Of a stretch of DNA of 64,000 bases, positions 11,975 through 23,559 are shown one piece after another (the stretch's first letter is position 1; each line of letters begins with the position of its first letter). The stretch is taken from assembly GCF_000801105.2 (NCBI RefSeq), contig NC_079515.1:38759920-38823919 (forward strand), in the 5' to 3' direction. This DNA comes from Raphanus sativus. Lineage: Eukaryota > Streptophyta > Magnoliopsida > Brassicales > Brassicaceae. The translations under genes and the position numbers were made by a program. Below the pieces are notes generated by a model. The model saw only the letters and a program-made list of their open reading frames with translations. It ran no database searches and was not told the origin of the DNA.

Positions 11975-12292
11975 TATCGTTGTGTTGCTGATCTTTCAAG
12001 TCTTTGTTTCGTTTCGTTTATGTTAAGATACATGTAATGGTTATGATCTATTGGTTGTAACTTTTGGTTTGTTTAATACAATCTTATTATTATTATATGA
12101 AGACTATTGATTCTAAAACAAAAACCAGACCATGGACTTAAACAAAGATTCTATTTCCTCAAGAAGATCAAATAAAATTACAAAACAAAAGGAAATAATC
12201 AGTTTTAAAAAAAAACCTCAAAAGAGGATTTTGAAAAACAGCGAGTATGAAGATGGACCTCATATACAGAGGAAGAGAGATTTTCATTTTTT
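11975..12292. other. Convergent 3' UTR spacer
   Basis: Short region between the stops of two convergent genes, presumably holding both 3' ends. The frame at 12132-12350 overlaps the cyclophilin terminus antisense and is not considered coding. Confidence 0.5.
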
Positions 12293-13807
12293 TCATAATT
12301 CTCGTTTCAGTATAACGCTAATGATCCCTATTTGTGATTTCGGCTGGTAATGCTCATCTGTATCCACTTCCTCAATCTCCTGTAAACACATTAAAAAAAA
12401 TGAGACAAAACCATAAAAGTTAAGAATGATGAGTGTGTGTTTGTTGGATGATCAAAAACCTGTACTACATCCTCTCCCTTAAGGACTCTTCCAAACACTA
12501 TAAGCTGATCATTAAGATCAGGGATTGGCGCCGTTGTGATGAGAAGCTCGAAGTCCTTGTTGTTGTTCCCTTTTGTTTTTGGTGTCCCCAACATGAATGC
12601 TTCATGTTTTGGGCTGAATGAAAACAACAGCACACAGGTTTGGTTTTGGGCTGATGAAGATTTTACTCTCTTGAAGATAAAATCTTAGAGCAAGGAAATT
12701 ACCTTGTGTTAAGGCGACCACGGAGCTTTCCTTTAGATGTCCATTCTTCAACAGGTATCGAGCTCTGGGAGTGACCAGCTTGCACCAAGTAGTTTTTTAT
12801 AACCCGATGAAACGGCATTCCCTTGAAGTGATCCTTTTGACTGCAACAAGTACTCAAATTTTAAGCTAGAATAGTGGTCACATAGTAATAATTCAACTAG
12901 TTTCTCTTTTCTGAGGTTTAATGTTCTAAATTAAGAGTATGATAAAGACTTGAGGTTCAGAGTTACTCAACGAAGAAACTGAAGTTACTTGAAACCTAGA
13001 TGTAACAGTCCTACTTAACAACAAGTCATGACCCTGGCTTAATCAAATTCATATGATTTTCTTATTCTTCCTAGCTTGAAAGAGAGTTACAGAATTAAGA
13101 TACTAACCATAGATCTAGAAACCGGTCGACGGCCTCAGGGGAAGCATCTTTAAAGAGTTCCACAGTTATGAGACCTTTTGATGTGTTTATATCCTACATT
13201 AGATAAGAAGATAAGAAGCAAGATGTCAATGTAAATATATACATCCAGGAGAAATAAGAACAATGACTAAATAAGAAAGTTAAGAAAGTAAACAGGGAGA
13301 TAGATTAACTTACGGCATAACCAGGAAGATCGTAACTCTTTTGTTCTGATGCAGCATTCGTGTCCTGAAACACAAACACAAAGCCACAGATCATCCCTAT
13401 AATCATATCCTAAATTCTAAAAAAACTAAGTTCTCACAAGTTCATTGCAATCCAAAACACAAAGCACAAGCATTAAAAACAGTTACCTCAAATCTATGAC
13501 TCTGGCTCTGGGTTTCAAGTGTGTTTCTTGACCTGCGAGATAGCCAAGATCCTATTAAACCTTTATAGATATAGCAAGCTCTGGCTATAAGCAAACATAA
13601 AAGTAACAGAAATATGAGTAGATTACAAAATTAGATGTAAACAAAGAAACAAAACCTCTGGGACCAATGACGATAAGTAGTGACCAAGGATAGTACGACT
13701 ACAGCAACTACAAGATTACACACGACAATCGTGGAGATACTTATACGACTTGGACCTTTCTTCTTCTTGCTTTGATTAAGAAGAGCCTGAGGTTTTATCC
13801 TCGCCAT
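12293..13807 (-). CDS. CYP21-4: CYP21-4-type cyclophilin, membrane-anchored
   Basis: Seven exons on the minus strand (13656-13807, 13487-13532, 13314-13364, 13108-13193, 12703-12840, 12460-12613, 12293-12379) join in frame to 237 residues. The N-terminus is basic ([18 protein letters not shown]) and is followed by one hydrophobic signal-anchor, [18 protein letters not shown] (about residues 24-41). The cyclophilin-like domain follows: [41 protein letters not shown]. The protein is close to Arabidopsis CYP21-4 (At3g66654), a single-pass secretory-pathway cyclophilin. Compared with human cyclophilin A, the arginine of FHR and the glutamine of VQAG are kept, but the positions of W121 and H126 are replaced ([13 protein letters not shown] in place of EWLDGKHVVFG). 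Prolyl isomerase activity may therefore be weak. The gene appears intact. Confidence 0.92.
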
Positions 13808-14718
13808 TGCAAACCTTTATCCCACAGCAAAAGACTGATACAACTTTTCTACTCAAAACCACAAAAAAAAAATCAACGTTAAAGTTAACTTAAATAATAA
13901 TACACAAAAGCTCAAAATCCGAAGCCTTCCAGGATCTATAATTCGATATCCAAGTTGGATAGTCACTAGCTCAACAAACCATAACACATATTGACTCAAT
14001 TCAGAATCCAACATATGTTTATACAAATCAACGCATGTGAAAAATAAAAAAGACATCACAAAAGGATTCCTATCTCGTCAACAGCTTCACTACTAACTTG
14101 TGATACAGCAGATCCACTTCTACTTCCTCAATCAAATCAAAATCATATTAAAAACAACACGGATCTTCTTGATAAATATACAAGTGATATCATATTAAAT
14201 TCCAAGGACCTCTTAATTCATTAGGTTCTCCAAAAAAATTCGAAATTGCAGATTTTTTTTTTCTTTTTGAAAAAAACGTACCTTGGAAAGATAATAAGAA
14301 GAAAGAGTTTTTTTACGACAGGAACCGTGAGGAGAATTGGTCGTTTTGTATCGTCGTCTCGATGGAAAGCTGGTTTTGAATTCTCTCTGCAGAGATTCTT
14401 CTGATCAACCGCGTGTTATCTGACGGCTGCGATTCCACCTCACCTATACTCGACGAAAATTATTTGCACAGAGATGCTTCCAAATTCCAATATATATTTT
14501 TATTTTCATATTTAATTCAGACAGAAAGAAAGGTCAATAATTGGTCTGGATTCTCATCAAAAGGTTAAAACCGGTTATCAAAATTGATATTCAGACACAC
14601 TTCTTATTATTAACATGAAAGTACTAATTGAAAATGCAAAATGACCTTGAAATCTAAGTCATAGTCGATTGTTTCCAACTTAGAATAAGCCAAAACCAAT
14701 TTGATAAATTTGTACTAG
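13808..14718. other. 5' region of CYP21-4 and spacer
   Basis: On the minus strand a good splice donor (AAG|GTACGT) at about 14282 suggests that CYP21-4 has a 5' UTR intron ending close to its ATG. The rest, to the stop of the FIP1-like gene, is AT-rich with no other feature seen. Confidence 0.4.
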
Positions 14719-17700
14719 TTAGCTTGCACACCATCGCCTCTTCCTAACCGGTCTCATTTGATTGCTAACATCGGTTTTGGCTCCCTCTTCGGTTTGGCAA
14801 GGAAATTTGGCTGCTACCACCACTTCTGTTTCCTTGAACCTCTCTCTTCGTTTCGCCATCTTCTTGATGCTTTCTTGTATCCTGTCGTCGTCTATTACAG
14901 TCCCTGTCACGTTCCTCTCTTCTTCTTCATGTATGATCTCACCTTCCTCTTTCTCATTCAATCCTTGTCTCTGCACAACAGCTTTCGTGTTTCTTTCGCC
15001 GACTGCATTTGTTTGTTTCTGTTGCTGATCTCTTGTTGTATTGGGGAATCTTCTTCTTGACTGGTTAGAGAGCTGTGACACCCACACACAACAACAGCAG
15101 CAGAGAAATCACATGAGAAAAGTCATGTTCTTCATTTTACATAAACTGATATTTAATCATATAAATCAAAACATTAAAGAAACCAGGAGTGTCAACTATG
15201 TATGACTTGATACTTATACTTGCTAAACGTATGTATGGCTTGGTTTTCATTTTTTTTTTACCTTCCCTTGTCTACCAGTTAAGTCAACCGGATCCTGACA
15301 CTTGGTGAAAGCATTCCCATCTCTTCTCAGCTTTTTGGACCTCTGATGTCTTTCATCAGTTTCATGAACATGGCTCTTAAAATAGCCAGGTCTTTGTTTG
15401 ATAGAAATTCGATCATGTGTTGTCACTCTCATGTCGGGGACTATCATTTCATCAGTATATGATGGATGCTCAGAACATTGAATGTCATCTCCCAGCTGAT
15501 ATCTCCTTTTATCACGACGAACCCAATCATCATCATCATACCTTAGTCTGTCTTGTATGCTCACTTTATCGCTACCAACAAGATTTCGTGTCCAACCATC
15601 TCTTGGTGCATCCTTATACAACTGATTATTCTGCCTGTCATATGCTTCCCTTGTTGCGAAGTCTCTGGTATCATCTCTCCAAGAATCACCTCTCGATCCT
15701 TTTGTCTGCCAAGAATCTCTGAATGGTAATGAAGACCGCGATGGCCAATCATCTTGGATTCTGTACTTATGACCATCGTTCTCTGAGACAAATCTATCAT
15801 GATGCCAACCAGGTGTGTAATGGTCGTCTCTTCTATCTATTTCAGAGAATCCCTCTTCATACCTTTCAAATTCTCTCCTTCCCACTTCAGCAAAAGAATG
15901 CATCTCCCTGTAAGCCAGCTCAAATGGAATTCCACTTTCTGCCCTGTGAACTTCATCTTCATATCTACCACGAGGGAAATCATAATCGTAGTCACACCTA
16001 TAGTGAAGCTCATCCTCGCGAGTCTGATTGGGGTTATGTCTTCCATATGTAGAAGAGTACTCAAACCGGTACCTATATTCCATATCAGTTATTGGAATAC
16101 GATCCTGATAATAAGGCTCTCCTACCCCATCATATCGATTTCTTTCTTTGTTGCTTTCATAGGCTAGTCCAGGACTTCTTTCACGGCCATATCTTCTTTC
16201 ACAATGTTGCTTACCGTATCTATCCTCCTCTTTGTTAAAACTCGATCGAGAATTTCTCTGGTTAAGATTGAAGGATGAGCCTGAGGTATACTCTTGACGA
16301 CCCGCTTCATACTTGTAACCATTAGAAGGATCAAAGCCTCGGCCATGTGATGGTTCTTTATTGTTGCGCCAACCAAACCTTCGTCCTCTATCTCGATCAA
16401 GATCCTCAGGTGAATATGAACGACCATGACGTTTTTCTCTATATGAGTGAGAAAAACCTCTACCTCCAGTCTCAACTTTTTCTAATGTAAAATGTGGCCT
16501 GTCCTGCCAGCTTTTCCTTGAATCACGATATGATCTTCCATGTCCAGAACACACTTTCTTGCCAAGATCTGGATCTCGTGTACGCGATGCATCCTTGAAA
16601 ATTGCATGGTTTGTTCTCCTATGTACACCATAGTCAACTCTCCCATAATGCCTTTTGCTTGAGTCTTCGTGAGATCTTCTGCGTCTATAATGCTCCGAAT
16701 CACTCCTTTCCACACTTGTGGTTGTGTTTGATTCGTGTTCCACCAATCTAGTTCGTCGTGGTGGGTTACTGGCTTCACGTCGGTTATCAGTAGCACCACC
16801 TTTCGATGACTCTGTTGCGGAATCTTCGGATTCCTCAGTTTTACCAACAGAATATGAAGAGGTAGGGCTACAACGAAAGTGATCTCTAAGAGAAGATTCC
16901 CTTTCCACTGAGGATGAATCCGCCTTATCTGAACTCCAACAAGTCTCTTCTTTCTCCTCCTCAATAATTTCCTTATCACAAGGTGTTACTTCCCTGCTGC
17001 GGTAATTCTCTTTTGAAGGAGATTGCTCGCCTCTGAAACTTCCAGTCTTTTCGTTTTCACACCCAACTGAAACCTCTTCTTTCATCGAATCACCAGATGA
17101 AAGCAGATCCTCCCCAATATCTGAATGAAACTTCTCACTTACAGATGCTCCATTTGATGTTTTGCTGAGAGACCTTGTTTCCACATGTGCCATGCTTGAT
17201 AGCTCCTCAAGATCATTAGTCACCGGGATCTGATTTTAACACATTCCGTCATCAATGAATATTAAGGGCAACAAAACACTTAACAAACCAAGAATCATTC
17301 GATATCTTACCTGTATCACCACGTCAGGGTCTAAATCACGTGGATAACGCAAATCCACAGATGGTGTGCGTTCAAAAGTTCCACCTTCAACCTCAATCGC
17401 CCTTCCTTTTACCTAAAACAGAAACAAAAAAAAAACTCATCAAGATCAAAACAAACAAGTCCTTTCCACAAAGAATATTCCATCAAGAATCAAAACATGT
17501 TTACTTACCAACGGGTTCCAATAATCTCTCCAGCTCTGCTCGTTAAATCCAAAATTGAAGAAATCATTGACATCCATACCAGGATTCCTCCATGGCTTTT
17601 TCTCAAACACATTGAAATTTGCATCGATTGTTGCCCTGAGAATAAAAGATAAAACATTGTTCACCAATCATATTAATCACTCACTTCCAATAAAGCTAGA

Positions 17701-18331
17701 AATAGAATCAAATGTGATATAGCCTTAGACCACCACTGCCACTAACCTGGACCAAGTATGTGAGAAATTAAATCCACATTGAGGTATTCCCAGAGACTGA
17801 TTAGCTGAAGAAGCTTCCATTGTCATGCGTCCATTAACCATCCCACTACTTGGCATTGTGCACTGGATAATAATGAATCAAAACACACACACACACAATA
17901 TTCAATTAGATACAACTGACCACCACCAAATCAAAACCCAAAACCTAAACACTTACCCAGTTTCCACTCCCCCGTTTCTGATTGTTTCTGTTGGAGCCAA
18001 AAGCAACGGGAAAAGCTTTCGAATCGTCTTCTTTCAGCACTATATTCAAACCATCGTCACTGTCACTGTACTCCGATTCTTCCTTCGCCTCGGTCCGATT
18101 CACAGCGTCGACGCACGGACTCGAATCCTTATTATCCACCACCACCACGTCGAGTTTCTTCTCTTCGCCTTGCGATTCAGGTTTCACTGGCACTTCGAAA
18201 CCCTCGTTCTCGCCGGAAATCGAAGCACGCTCCGGTTCTTCGCATCCGACGACATCGCCGGCGAAGGAAGCAGTCGCGTGAGCCTTGTCGTCGACGTACA
18301 GCTCACCAAAATCGTCATCGGTGGAATCCAT
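14719..18331 (-). CDS. FIPS3: FIP1-like pre-mRNA polyadenylation factor subunit
   Basis: Six exons on the minus strand (17957-18331, 17747-17862, 17509-17635, 17311-17412, 15262-17229, 14719-15072) join in frame to 1013 residues. The N-terminus is acidic (MDSTDDDFGELYVDD). The short FIP1 motif, the only well-conserved part, spans exons 3-4: KKPWRNPGMDVNDFFNFGF then NEQSWRDYW, which in the family contacts the CPSF/poly(A) polymerase machinery. The 656-codon fifth exon is an arginine-, serine- and aspartate-rich disordered region. The C-terminus ends with RPVRKRRWCAS. Function in mRNA 3'-end cleavage and polyadenylation in the nucleus is inferred from the motif. Similarity and position beside CYP21-4 point to Arabidopsis FIP1[III] (At3g66652). 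The several open frames on both strands inside the long exon are shadows of this reading frame. Confidence 0.9.
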
Positions 18332-18427
18332 TCGCAGGGTAGTAGAATCAGTGAATCTATTTCATCATTCACGCGAGCGAGTGAGAGAGAGAGAGCAGTT
18401 GCATAAACCCCCAATAGATGAAAACCC

Positions 18428-18463
18428 ACCTTAAACCCTAACTCGGCCCATTTATACTCGGTT
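18428..18463 (-). promoter_or_regulatory. Telo-box and site II cluster upstream of FIP1-like gene
   Basis: About 100 bases before the FIP1-like ATG the minus strand reads, in order, TATAAA, TGGGCC and TTAGGGTTT. A telo-box (AAACCCTAA) next to a site II element (TGGGCC) is the standard promoter signature of plant growth and RNA-processing genes. Which parts lie in the promoter and which in the leader cannot be told. Confidence 0.55.
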
Positions 18464-18779
18464 TATTTCTTCTCCTTCTTCTCTTTTTTTTGAAACACCT
18501 TCTCCTTCTTCTCTAACTTACAAATTACTAAATTAGTAACAAAATGATTTTAAATTGTTTTGGCCAAAAAAAAAGATTTTAAATTGTAAAATAACTAATT
18601 ATCTCTAATAATATGAAGTGATCTGTATGCTTTTTTTCAAATCTACATTTTTTTTGTTGTTGTTGCTGTTATAGTTACTATCCAATACAATTAGGTTCAA
18701 TTAACTTATATCCATGATTAAATCCAAAAATCACACTTCCTTTCTTTATAAATTTTACAATTTTTCAAGATTTAATATT
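18464..18779. other. Divergent upstream spacer
   Basis: AT-rich sequence with pyrimidine-rich (CTTCTTCTC) runs between the FIP1-like gene and the PAS-kinase remnant. No gene is seen. Confidence 0.35.
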
Positions 18780-19110
18780 TTTTATTTGAAGATTATTAAA
18801 ATTTACAAGAATCAATGATATTTTGATCATCTTCTCTTGGAATCTCAAATATAATCTCATTTTAGATCTTTTGAATGAATTACTTCATTTTCCTCCCACG
18901 ATAAGTTTTTTTTCAAATTTGTAGTCTTCTAATTAAGGAGACTAAAAACTTTTATTTGGTGTCATAAAAAAAACCAAACGGAAAATCTGCTACCTTAACG
19001 AGTTTGCATTTATTAATGAAGAACATGATATCAGCAAGAAGAATAATGATGATGTTTCGATTTTCAAAATGTGGGAGTTAGTTGCCGATATTTTGGCTGG
19101 ACATGTATGA
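18780..19110. repeat. Kinase promoter segment, copy 1
   Basis: Words along this stretch recur in the same order at about 25150-25430 and, mirrored, at about 40625-40905: ACAAGAATCAATG, TTCCTCCCACG, TTTGGTGTCAT, GTTTGCATTTATTAATGAAG, GAGTTAGTTG. Because this copy lies upstream of the PAS-kinase start at 19490, the shared segment is best read as the promoter region of ancestral tandem kinase genes. Confidence 0.7.
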
Positions 19111-19316
19111 TTTTTGAAAAGCTAATGTCACGTTGGGGTTGAAGCGGCGCAGTCGCCTGAGTTAGTATGCTGCCTTCATGCATGCAGGGTTAAGTCAGCA
19201 TCAGTATGATCACTGACTTACGTGTAGTGATTGTAGTTTTTGTTTTTGTCTGCCTAACCAACTAAAATATCAGCGACAGCTTATTGTCGAGTGCCAATAA
19301 AATTCGAACCGGCCAA

Positions 19317-19469
<153 letters not shown>

Positions 19470-19489
19470 GTCCGCCGCTTCAATTCGCA

Positions 19490-22092
19490 ATGGAGAGTAG
19501 TCCACCTACGAAGGAGATTCTGATGAAGATGCAAGAGCTAGAAGAGAGCCAAAAGCGCTTAATGCAGGAGATGTCTAAGCTCAAGGTATCCACGGGGCTT
19601 AGGCAGCGTTCACATTCGGGAAAGGAAGCTCTAGGGTGGAGGAAGAGCGGTGCCAACTCAGTGCGGAAGAAGAAGAACCGTATCCATGACTCGATCAGTC
19701 TAAGAGGAACAGGACCATCGGCTGGGAAGTTCACGCATAAACAGTATTTGAACATTGTGCAGTCGATGGGACAATCTGTTCATGCCTTCGATCTCAAAAT
19801 GCGAATTATCTTTTGGTGAGTAAGAAATTTGGAAGCTCTAGACTAGTAAAAAAAATTAATTAAAAGTTAAATAATTTATATATACTAGGTGATTTTCCCG
19901 TGCTCATGCACGTGTATAAATATTTATAAAGTAAATATATTTATAATAATTTATTAATAGTTTAATTTTAGTTTCGATTTTTCTATAATTTATATAAATC
20001 ATATCATATTGTTTTACTTAGATGTGTGATTTTGGATATGTAATATATTATTAGTTTGATTATAACTTTAGTGTATTAGATATCATCAAATTCTTCAAAT
20101 TCAACTATGGTATTTTTTGTTCAAAATATATTAAAATTATGAATAATTTGTGATTTAATTTGGATTGATTTTTCCCTTAGATATGTATATATTTTAGTAA
20201 TAATATTATATATATTTTTGAAATCAAATAAAAAACTTAAGTGTTGGTCTATTCAGAATACATAAATAAATATAATAATAATATTTTGAAATCTCATATA
20301 TATATGTTTAAAAAAAAAAAAAGTGTAAAAATTAGTTAGTAATTTATTTTTATTTATTGGTATCGTTTGAAGCATCCATTAATATATATGTATAAAATAA
20401 ATAAACATTACTATAAAATAATATGTTAATTACTCATTTTGTGGATAAGGTGACATATATTCTTTTATATTAAAGTATAACTATTTTTATTTTTATTCAT
20501 CCAATTAGATTGTTTATCGCATCAATTCATTTTTTCATCTTAAATGTGTAAATATATTTTTGTAATATTTATAAAAATTTGTTATTTTTTATTTTCTTAA
20601 AATATTTTAAAAATAAAGAAATAATCAGTAGAAAGTTCCATAAAAGAAAATAACGGATAAAAATTTTAATCTCATAAACGCATATTGGTATTTATAATAA
20701 TTAAAATATTTTGTAAGTTCTACGTAATATTATAACTTAGATTTATAAAAGTAAACTGAAAATTATTTTCAATAATCTTAAATATATTCTTGAATATAAT
20801 AATTCAGATTTTCTTATGTACTTTTATTATAGGTATATCGGATTGTACAAATATAAGGGAAAAAGGAAAAAAAGCAAACTATATATTAAGTAAAACATAA
20901 ATTTTTAATTGTGGAAAATATAATATTTTAGGTTATTAAAAATTTTAGGATTATATTATTTAATTTTTTTTTTGTAATTTCTTGTTCAAAATATGCTTGT
21001 GATAAAATTAGTTGTCATAAAAATATCAATTAACGTTTTAAAAATAAATATCAGTTCTTATAAATTTTTATTGAGAAATTATTTTACATAAGTAAGAAAA
21101 AATTTATAGACATTTTTAGGTTTTTAATTATAAAATATTAATATTCAATAAATATTATAATAATGAATAAACCATTTCAATAATACTAATTAAAATATTA
21201 TTATTTAACTATAGGTATATTGGTTTATCTAATCAATTTCTTATGTAATTATTTGAGAAAATATATAGACATAAGGAAAATATTTTTATTACTTTGGAAA
21301 TATTTTATATTGGTTAAGGTTATGTTTTAAATGAAATATCTATTTTTACTAAATATCAAAATTATTTTTGTTAACTTTCCTTTTTTTTTTATGAAATCAC
21401 ATTATATATAAATATATTCTCTTATTTTAAATTCGTTTTTTAATTTTAAGATGTTTTAACTATATATGTTAACTAAAAAGGAAATTTCTAATTAACAGGA
21501 ATTATTTTAAAAAAAGGAAAATCGATTTTAATATAGTAATTATATCTAATATTTTTAATTCATTAAGGGTGTGATTGTAATTACGCGAGAGTTAACGTGA
21601 ACGCGACACATAGGAAACTGACTTCTCAAATAATATTATAGAGATATAGTAGTTAAGCATCATAGGGTGTTTGTCTAATGGCTTGAGTAATAGTATTATC
21701 TTGTGAAATGCGGTTTATGGCTTGCTATTCACGTCTCATAATTGCTGCATGACATGATTGTTCAAAGGAATGGCATGGCGGAAAAGCAATTTGGATACTC
21801 AGCTGCAGAAGCAGTTGGGCAGAACCCAATTAATGTTATGGTAGATGATCGGGATGCTGCCTTTGCCATGAACATTGCTCAACGTTGTTTCAATGGAGAG
21901 ACCTGGACCGGTGAGTTTCCTGTCAGGAACAAATCAGGGCATAGATTTTCAGCTGTCACCACGTGTTCACCCTTTACGATGATGCTGGTTCTCTTGTTGG
22001 CATTATTTCTCTCACAAGTAAGTCAGCGCCGTATCTGCACCCTAGTATCTCTTTGGCTAAGTTAAAGGCAAAACAAGGTGAAACAAACTCTA
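19490..22092 (+). pseudogene. PAS-domain Raf-like protein kinase, 5' part (truncated)
   Basis: Exon 1 (19490-19815) starts with MESSPPTKEILMKMQELE and contains a coiled-coil-like segment, a basic serine-rich stretch and the start of the PAS domain (KFTHKQYLNIVQSMGQSVH, then RIIFW). A donor GTGAGT follows. Exon 2 resumes near 21760 with GMAEKQFGYSAAEAVGQNP and continues through WTGEFPVRNKSGHRFSAV, a typical PAS core. The intron carries a Helitron (19885-21644). A one-base deletion in CCTTTACGATG (intact at 50430-50450 as CCTTTTACGATG) shifts the frame after TTCSPF. At about 22092, after the codons for GETNSS, the sequence switches abruptly to gyrase A. The family is Arabidopsis At3g06620-At3g06640, PAS plus Raf-like kinase proteins of signalling cascades. 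No complete kinase can be made from this copy. Confidence 0.85.
19885..21644 (-). mobile_element. Non-autonomous Helitron in kinase intron
   Basis: Read on the minus strand the element starts TCTCTATAATATTATTTGAG after an A at 21645 (complement), and ends with a hairpin (CGTGCATGAGCACGGG) and AAAATCACCTAG followed by T. The TC start, CTAG end, subterminal hairpin and insertion between A and T are all diagnostic of Helitrons. It is 1760 bases, extremely AT-rich, with no coding capacity. It lies wholly inside the first intron of the PAS-kinase remnant. Confidence 0.9.
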
Positions 22093-22900
22093 GCTGTTAT
22101 TCGTGTCTGAGAATGGCTATGTAAAGCGTGTTCCTCTGAATAGCTTCAAGCCTTCTCTTCTGAACAGAGTTGGTCTAATAGGATCCGAGGTATGATCTTA
22201 ACCTATGGCAGTGAAGAATCTGCTCTAAAGTTTCCTATGTTTTGGAGGCTAGATAGTATATTTAAAGGTTCAGGCCTTCTTGGAATTGCCTCGTCTCGAA
22301 ACACTCACTCAATCCATTGTGCTCCATTATTACTATCTCATCTCTTGTTAGCTTTGTCTGTTCATTAATTGGTTTAATTAGACCTGCTACAAGTTATGAT
22401 CTTGGATTATTACCTTCACTGGTCAGCTTTGTTTGCTCATTCTTCTTTGATCTCAATTTCTCAGTTCGCCGATGATGATCGTTTAGCTGGTAAAGAAGAT
22501 CTCTTCTTCTGCAAATAAGGATTTAGGTGTTCTTTCTGTGATCTCACCAATGTTTTTGTCTCTTGGAGAGGATGGAGAAAGCGATGAACAAGTGGTTCTA
22601 GTGAGCCAAAGTGGAACAGTGAACCGGATCAAAGTCAGGGACATTTCGATTCAATCACGCCGTGCACGGTATATCTTTATCCCCTTCCCAAATTTGGCGG
22701 TCTTTCCTTCTGTTTATTTATATGTTCTCATTTGATTTTTGTTTTTCAGGGGAGTGATTCTCGTGCGGCTTGATCATGCTGGAAAGATTCAGTCTGCATC
22801 TCTAATCTCTGCAGCCGATGAAGAAGAAGGCGAAGGAAGTCAGAGCCTTGAAGAGTCTGCTGCTAGCATCCTCTTTGACTTTGCATTAGTCTTATTGTGA
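22093..22900 (+). pseudogene. DNA gyrase subunit A, 3' exons (left copy)
   Basis: The segment starts exactly at the gyrase A codons LLFVSENGYVKRVPLNSF (22093-22189), followed by a GTATGA donor. A second exon from 22465 gives FADDDRLA and then GEDGESDEQVVLVSQSG and IKVRDISIQSRRAR. A third, from about 22751, gives GVILVRLDHAGKIQSASL and ISAADEEEGEG. Introns are retained, so this is genomic DNA and not a retrocopy. Plant gyrase A is nuclear-encoded and works in plastids and mitochondria; this fragment covers only the C-terminal beta-propeller end and has no start, so it cannot make a subunit. It is fused on the left to PAS-kinase exon 2 and followed on the right by kinase-domain sequence. The part from 22302 belongs to the inverted repeat. 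Confidence 0.85.
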
Positions 22901-22978
22901 TCTTTCTTTTCAACTCTATTATTTGACTCAGCAGACACCGTACATCTCATTCATCATAGTACATGATTGTTCACACAG

Positions 22979-23400
22979 GCTCCTCGTGGTATGAGTTATC
23001 TTCACTGTTGTAGTCCACCTACTGTCCATCGTTATCTTAAGTCGTCAAATCTGCTGGAAGACAGGAACTTGACCGTTAAGGTAACATGTTCATCTTAGTA
23101 TTATTTTTATTTATATCTTCAAACTAATGATAGTACTAGAAACATCGTCAACTTACAGTTACATCTCTAACAGATCTTTGGTCTTTCACGTGGCAAGCAT
23201 GAAACATACCTAACCACCAGGTCTGTGAAGGGGAACGGTATTTAAACCTATGCTCATTTCGGTTTGAGTCTTGATTTATAGGACAACCTCTCGCAGTGAT
23301 TGTTGATCAGCCTCAATGGATGACACCAGAAGTTCTTAGAAATGCAGCCTCAATCCACTTCATCAGACTATATTTTGCCGTTTGACAACATCCCACAGGT
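22979..23400 (+). pseudogene. Raf-like kinase catalytic-domain fragment (left copy)
   Basis: Coding blocks are GMSYLHCCSPPTVHRYLKSS, then NLLEDRNLTVK, IFGLSRGKHETYLTT and PQWMTPEVLRNAA, matching subdomains VIb to VIII of the PAS-Raf kinase family. The catalytic HRD motif reads HRY and the DFG motif reads IFG, so essential residues are lost. The last block breaks off in the middle of the conserved APE-helix region. It lies between the gyrase A fragment and the ATP-citrate lyase fragment, in the same orientation, and is duplicated at 42654-43075. Confidence 0.8.
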
Positions 23401-23559
23401 ATTAATCTCAAATTGTAAAATTTCGATGCTCACTGCTGGCACTATCTTTTCTACTGTTTAACTATACGATAAGCTATTATAAGGCACTATCTAACCTACC
23501 TTCTCTCATTCAAATAATGCTTCAACTAAAAATTTATGTCTTCATAATATAAAGCAGAT

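Noticed and set aside
15417..17000. Numerous plus-strand and alternate minus-strand frames within the FIP1-like gene
   Set aside because: They are shadows of the long, repetitive fifth exon, whose main frame joins cleanly with five other exons.
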